Below, piece by piece: positions 61,930 through 64,000 of a stretch of 64,000 nt of DNA. Location: the NCBI GenBank assembly GCA_016234595.1, contig JACRBG010000027.1:1-64000 (forward strand). Direction: 5' to 3'. The translations under genes and the position numbers were made by a program. Numbering within the stretch: position 1 is the stretch's first letter; every line of letters begins with the position of its first letter. The notes beneath the pieces are model-generated. The model was not told the origin of the DNA. It saw nothing but the letters and a program-made list of their open reading frames with translations, and ran no database searches. This DNA comes from Chloroflexota bacterium (lineage in GTDB: Bacteria; Chloroflexota; Anaerolineae; Aggregatilineales; J027).

Positions 61930-62834
61930 TCCACCACGCTGATGGTGACGCCCTGCCGATCTACGCCGATAATCCATTGCTGCGCTTCCAATCCCGCCTC
62001 CTGAAAAGCCCCAACCATCACCTCCGCGATCTGGGTGTGATGTGATTCAGCAATCGCAAGGACGGCTGGCCCCGTTCCGGCCAATACAACGGCGGATGCC
62101 CCGGCGGCTTGGGCAGCTTCTACAGCGGCGGCATAACCGGGGATATGGGCAGTGCGAGCGGTCTGGTGGACATGATTTTTCATCACTTGTTTCATCAAGC
62201 GATAGTCGCCCGCACGCAAGGCTTCAATAAGTAAGGCAGTTTGCCCAATATGCGATATTTCGTCGGGAATAAGGGTATAAGCGGCTAAATTCTCTAGTCG
62301 GGTGGGGTAATTGGGCACTTCGGGTGCGACGATGACCACCCGCAACGGCACCGTATCAACACTGCGATGGGCTACATGGTGCGGGTCTATTCGGCTAGAA
62401 ATACTCAACCCACCACGCATGGCACTGGTGGTATTTTCGTAGCTTGCCCCTAAGCTGAAGGCCATGTCGAGAATTTGGTCGTTGGTCAGGTTGCCGTTGA
62501 CGAGATTATTGGCGGCGAGAATGCCTCCCAAGATCGCGGCGGGATGTGCTCCCAAACCAACATGCCATGGGATTTGACTGAGAATGTCTACTTGTAAGCC
62601 AGCCGGTGCGATTTCAAAATGTTGAAAGACCCGCATGGCCGCCCGTAACACCGGATTATCGAGCGTGGTGGGGAACATGTCGCGGCTTTCACCCAAGACG
62701 CTGATGTGCAGGCGTTCATCGGCCCGCACCTGCATCTCGATGGTGGTATGCAGCGCAAGGGCCAAACCCAATACACCAAGGCCGGGGCCAAGAGTAGTTG
62801 TAGTGGCGGGGACGGTCACAGTGACTTTATACAT
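61926..62834 (-). CDS. thrB: homoserine-kinase-like GHMP protein with degenerate ATP motif
   Basis: 302 residues following the ThrB layout: N-terminal VTVPATTTTLGPGLGVLGLAL, central IPWHVGLGAHPAAILGG, and C-terminal VVLAGTGPAVLAI. The GHMP ATP loop (usually P-x-G-x-G-L-G-S-S-A) is W-H-V-G-L-G-A-H-P-A, losing both Ser residues, and the usual E-G-H-P-D-N is GASYENTT. It may have lost ATP binding or act on another substrate. It overlaps the glycosidase start by four bases (ATGA). Confidence 0.78.
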   Translation of the reverse strand: MYKVTVTVPATTTTLGPGLGVLGLALALHTTIEMQVRADERLHISVLGESRDMFPTTLDNPVLRAAMRVFQHFEIAPAGLQVDILSQIPWHVGLGAHPAAILGGILAANNLVNGNLTNDQILDMAFSLGASYENTTSAMRGGLSISSRIDPHHVAHRSVDTVPLRVVIVAPEVPNYPTRLENLAAYTLIPDEISHIGQTALLIEALRAGDYRLMKQVMKNHVHQTARTAHIPGYAAAVEAAQAAGASAVVLAGTGPAVLAIAESHHTQIAEVMVGAFQEAGLEAQQWIIGVDRQGVTISVVE

Positions 62835-62936
62835 AGCAGGGCGCTGCTCCCTAAAAAATTCAATAATACGCCGGACAAATTTTCAACCCTATTGTCCTGT
62901 TGGATGGCGTAAATGGCAAGTTATTCGTGATGTCCC

Positions 62937-62965
62937 TTGTCGTATGGCAGGCTTTCCGCTAACAT
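62937..62965 (+). promoter_or_regulatory. promoter of the PHP-domain gene
   Basis: TTGTCG (62937-62942), 17 bases, TAACAT (62960-62965), 40 bases before the ATG at 63006. Confidence 0.45.
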
Positions 62966-63005
62966 TCCCTCGCGTCAATCTGCCTATTGATAGGAAACCG
63001 ATTGC

Positions 63006-63710
63006 ATGGCAACAAAATCCCCTGAACTTTGGCGAGTGGAAACACACTCCCATACCCATTACAGCCGCGACTGTGTGACCCTTTTTAAACAGGTCGTGAA
63101 AGTCTGTCGGGCCAAGGGCATTGATAAAATTGTTATTACTGACCATGATACCGCCGAGGGTGCGCTGGCCTTTGCCAAATTAGAGCCGGATTTGATTATC
63201 CCCGGTGAGGAAATTATGACCACCGAGGGTGAGATTTTGGCGTTTTTTGTGCAAGAGACCATTCCACCCAAATTGACCCCTCAAGAAACCATTAAACGTC
63301 TGCGCGATCAAGGGGCGTTTATTAGTGTGTCGCATCCCTTTGACCGCCACCGCAAAGGGGCATGGGAAAAGGAATGGCTGGATCAGATTATCGGTTTGGT
63401 GGACGCCATCGAAGTTTTTAATGCCCGTTGTCTATATATGGAAGATAATGAAAAATCAGCGGCCTATGCTACTGAACACGGGGTTTTAGGGACAGTCGGC
63501 TCGGATGCTCATATTCCATATGAATTGGGCCATGCCAATTTGCTGATGTCACCATTTGAAGGAGCCAGCAGTTTTGCTGAATCACTGAAAACTGCCCAAC
63601 AGTCCGTGCAGCTTAGCCCCGCATGGGTGCATGGATTTAGTACCCTCGCCAAGTGGCAGCGCAAATATCTTAAGCGCCCCAAGCCACTGACTCACGGAAA
63701 TCAGCTTTAA
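63006..63710 (+). CDS. PHP-domain phosphoesterase
   Basis: 234 residues with the PHP metal sites: HSHTHYS (about 14-20), ITDHD (~45-49), PGEEI with the Glu (~66-70), SHPFDRHR (~113) and VGSDAH (~178-183). Relatives are RNase AM/YciV-type 3-prime,5-prime-nucleotide phosphatases and other trimetal phosphoesterases; the substrate is not given by the sequence. AGGAAA precedes the ATG. The membrane glycosyltransferase-like gene starts 20 bases downstream. Confidence 0.88.
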   Translation: MATKSPELWRVETHSHTHYSRDCVTLFKQVVKVCRAKGIDKIVITDHDTAEGALAFAKLEPDLIIPGEEIMTTEGEILAFFVQETIPPKLTPQETIKRLRDQGAFISVSHPFDRHRKGAWEKEWLDQIIGLVDAIEVFNARCLYMEDNEKSAAYATEHGVLGTVGSDAHIPYELGHANLLMSPFEGASSFAESLKTAQQSVQLSPAWVHGFSTLAKWQRKYLKRPKPLTHGNQL

Positions 63711-63730
63711 GTTAGGCTAGTTGTATTGGT

Positions 63731-64000
63731 ATGCGTATGATGCCTCGTCGAACTGCCACAGTATTGTTTCTGATCGTTTTGATATGCCTGCTGCATTTTG
63801 GCTTGCGGGCTCATCGGCCTACCCATCTTCCGCTATTTATTGATGAAGACCGCCATCTCCGCCGTGCTGCCAATGTCGAGGATTTATGGACGTTGGGGCT
63901 GAACAGTCATGGTAAATACCTGCTGTATATTTTGATTGCCCCGTTCAATACTGAGCGATCTCAAGCCTTATGGGCTTCGCGGGTGGCGGTGGCGCTGTTT
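63731..64000 (+). CDS. membrane glycosyltransferase-like protein (partial, right edge)
   Basis: The first 90 codons are in view from ATG 63731 (ATG 63737 and 63740 are alternatives). One N-terminal transmembrane helix (about 9-27) is followed by a first outer loop PLFIDEDRHLRRAANV, which has the acidic D-E-D pattern of GT-C/GT39-type polyprenyl-linked glycosyltransferases, and then a second hydrophobic stretch (GKYLLYILIAP). The assignment rests on this pattern only and would need the full gene. Confidence 0.7.
   Translation, partial: MRMMPRRTATVLFLIVLICLLHFGLRAHRPTHLPLFIDEDRHLRRAANVEDLWTLGLNSHGKYLLYILIAPFNTERSQALWASRVAVALF

Noticed and set aside
1-64000. rRNA, tRNA, transposase, integrase or phage genes
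   Set aside because: None was recognised by eye in intergenic sequence or among the proteins. Small RNA genes cannot be excluded without a covariance-model search.

Overview
The window looks like a chromosomal segment of a free-living bacterium, most likely a member of Chloroflexota (Anaerolineae-like). This is an inference from gene content: secreted proteins with LysM, SH3b and Pro/Thr-rich linkers, two large orphan FtsX/MacB-type permeases, surface C39-like proteases, GH-A-fold glycosidases, FHA/TIR and PP2C signalling, a PIG-V-type membrane mannosyltransferase and bacterial-microcompartment shell genes. Genes are densely packed on both strands with short operons, many stop/start overlaps and occasional GTG/TTG starts. 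I saw no rRNA, tRNA, CRISPR array, transposase or integrase.

Layout. 1-6 kb: a 7TM hybrid histidine kinase cut by the left edge, murE, a small winged-helix-like protein with a TrmI-type tRNA m1A methyltransferase, and a sugar-nucleotide epimerase. 6-9.9 kb: exported SH3b and PPC-like proteins, an MBL hydrolase and a [2Fe-2S]-adenylate cyclase fusion. 9.9-15.4 kb: a Clp-type double-AAA+ ATPase with a degenerate first ATPase site, an AlkB-like dioxygenase, a double GNAT protein and a glycosidase. 15.5-23.4 kb: two paralogous FtsX permeases flanking a TPR gene and a TolB-like gene, with a displaced copy of the permease tail between them. 23.6-28.5 kb: thioredoxin, SH3b protein, C-N hydrolase, LysM glycosidase. 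28.7-33.9 kb: an operon of a sugar-phosphate nucleotidyltransferase, two phosphohexomutases and a PP2C-like phosphatase. 33.9-38.8 kb: a ubiquitin-like/FHA/TIR fusion, a response regulator, DinB-like protein, ferredoxin-NADP reductase and a microcompartment vertex protein. 39-48.5 kb: accessory region with two trimeric (BMC-T) shell proteins, FHA and STAS-like proteins, a RidA-like protein, an Imm1-like orphan immunity protein, membrane proteins and PIG-V mannosyltransferase. 48.6-64 kb: methyltransferase, NERD protein, LysM/beta-propeller lipoprotein, dispersed TolB-like propellers, two tandem C39-like proteases with RmlC, glucose/sorbosone dehydrogenase, cold-shock protein, glycosidase, a divergent homoserine-kinase-like protein, PHP phosphoesterase and a membrane glycosyltransferase cut by the right edge.

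How the genes fit together. The most coherent functional themes are envelope construction (murE, sugar-nucleotide enzymes, phosphohexomutases, RmlC, PIG-V enzyme, secreted glycosidases and LysM/SH3b proteins) and a dispersed microcompartment shell set (one vertex protein, two BMC-T proteins, no hexameric BMC-H and no signature enzyme in view). The main structural oddity is a recurring arrangement: an intact gene, then a single A+T-richer cargo gene, then a displaced in-frame copy of the 3-prime tail of the intact gene. It is seen at 19.6-23.4 kb (ftsX/TolB) and at 40.2-41.4 kb (STAS-like/membrane protein), and may represent gene-tail-directed cassette insertion or repeated segmental duplication.
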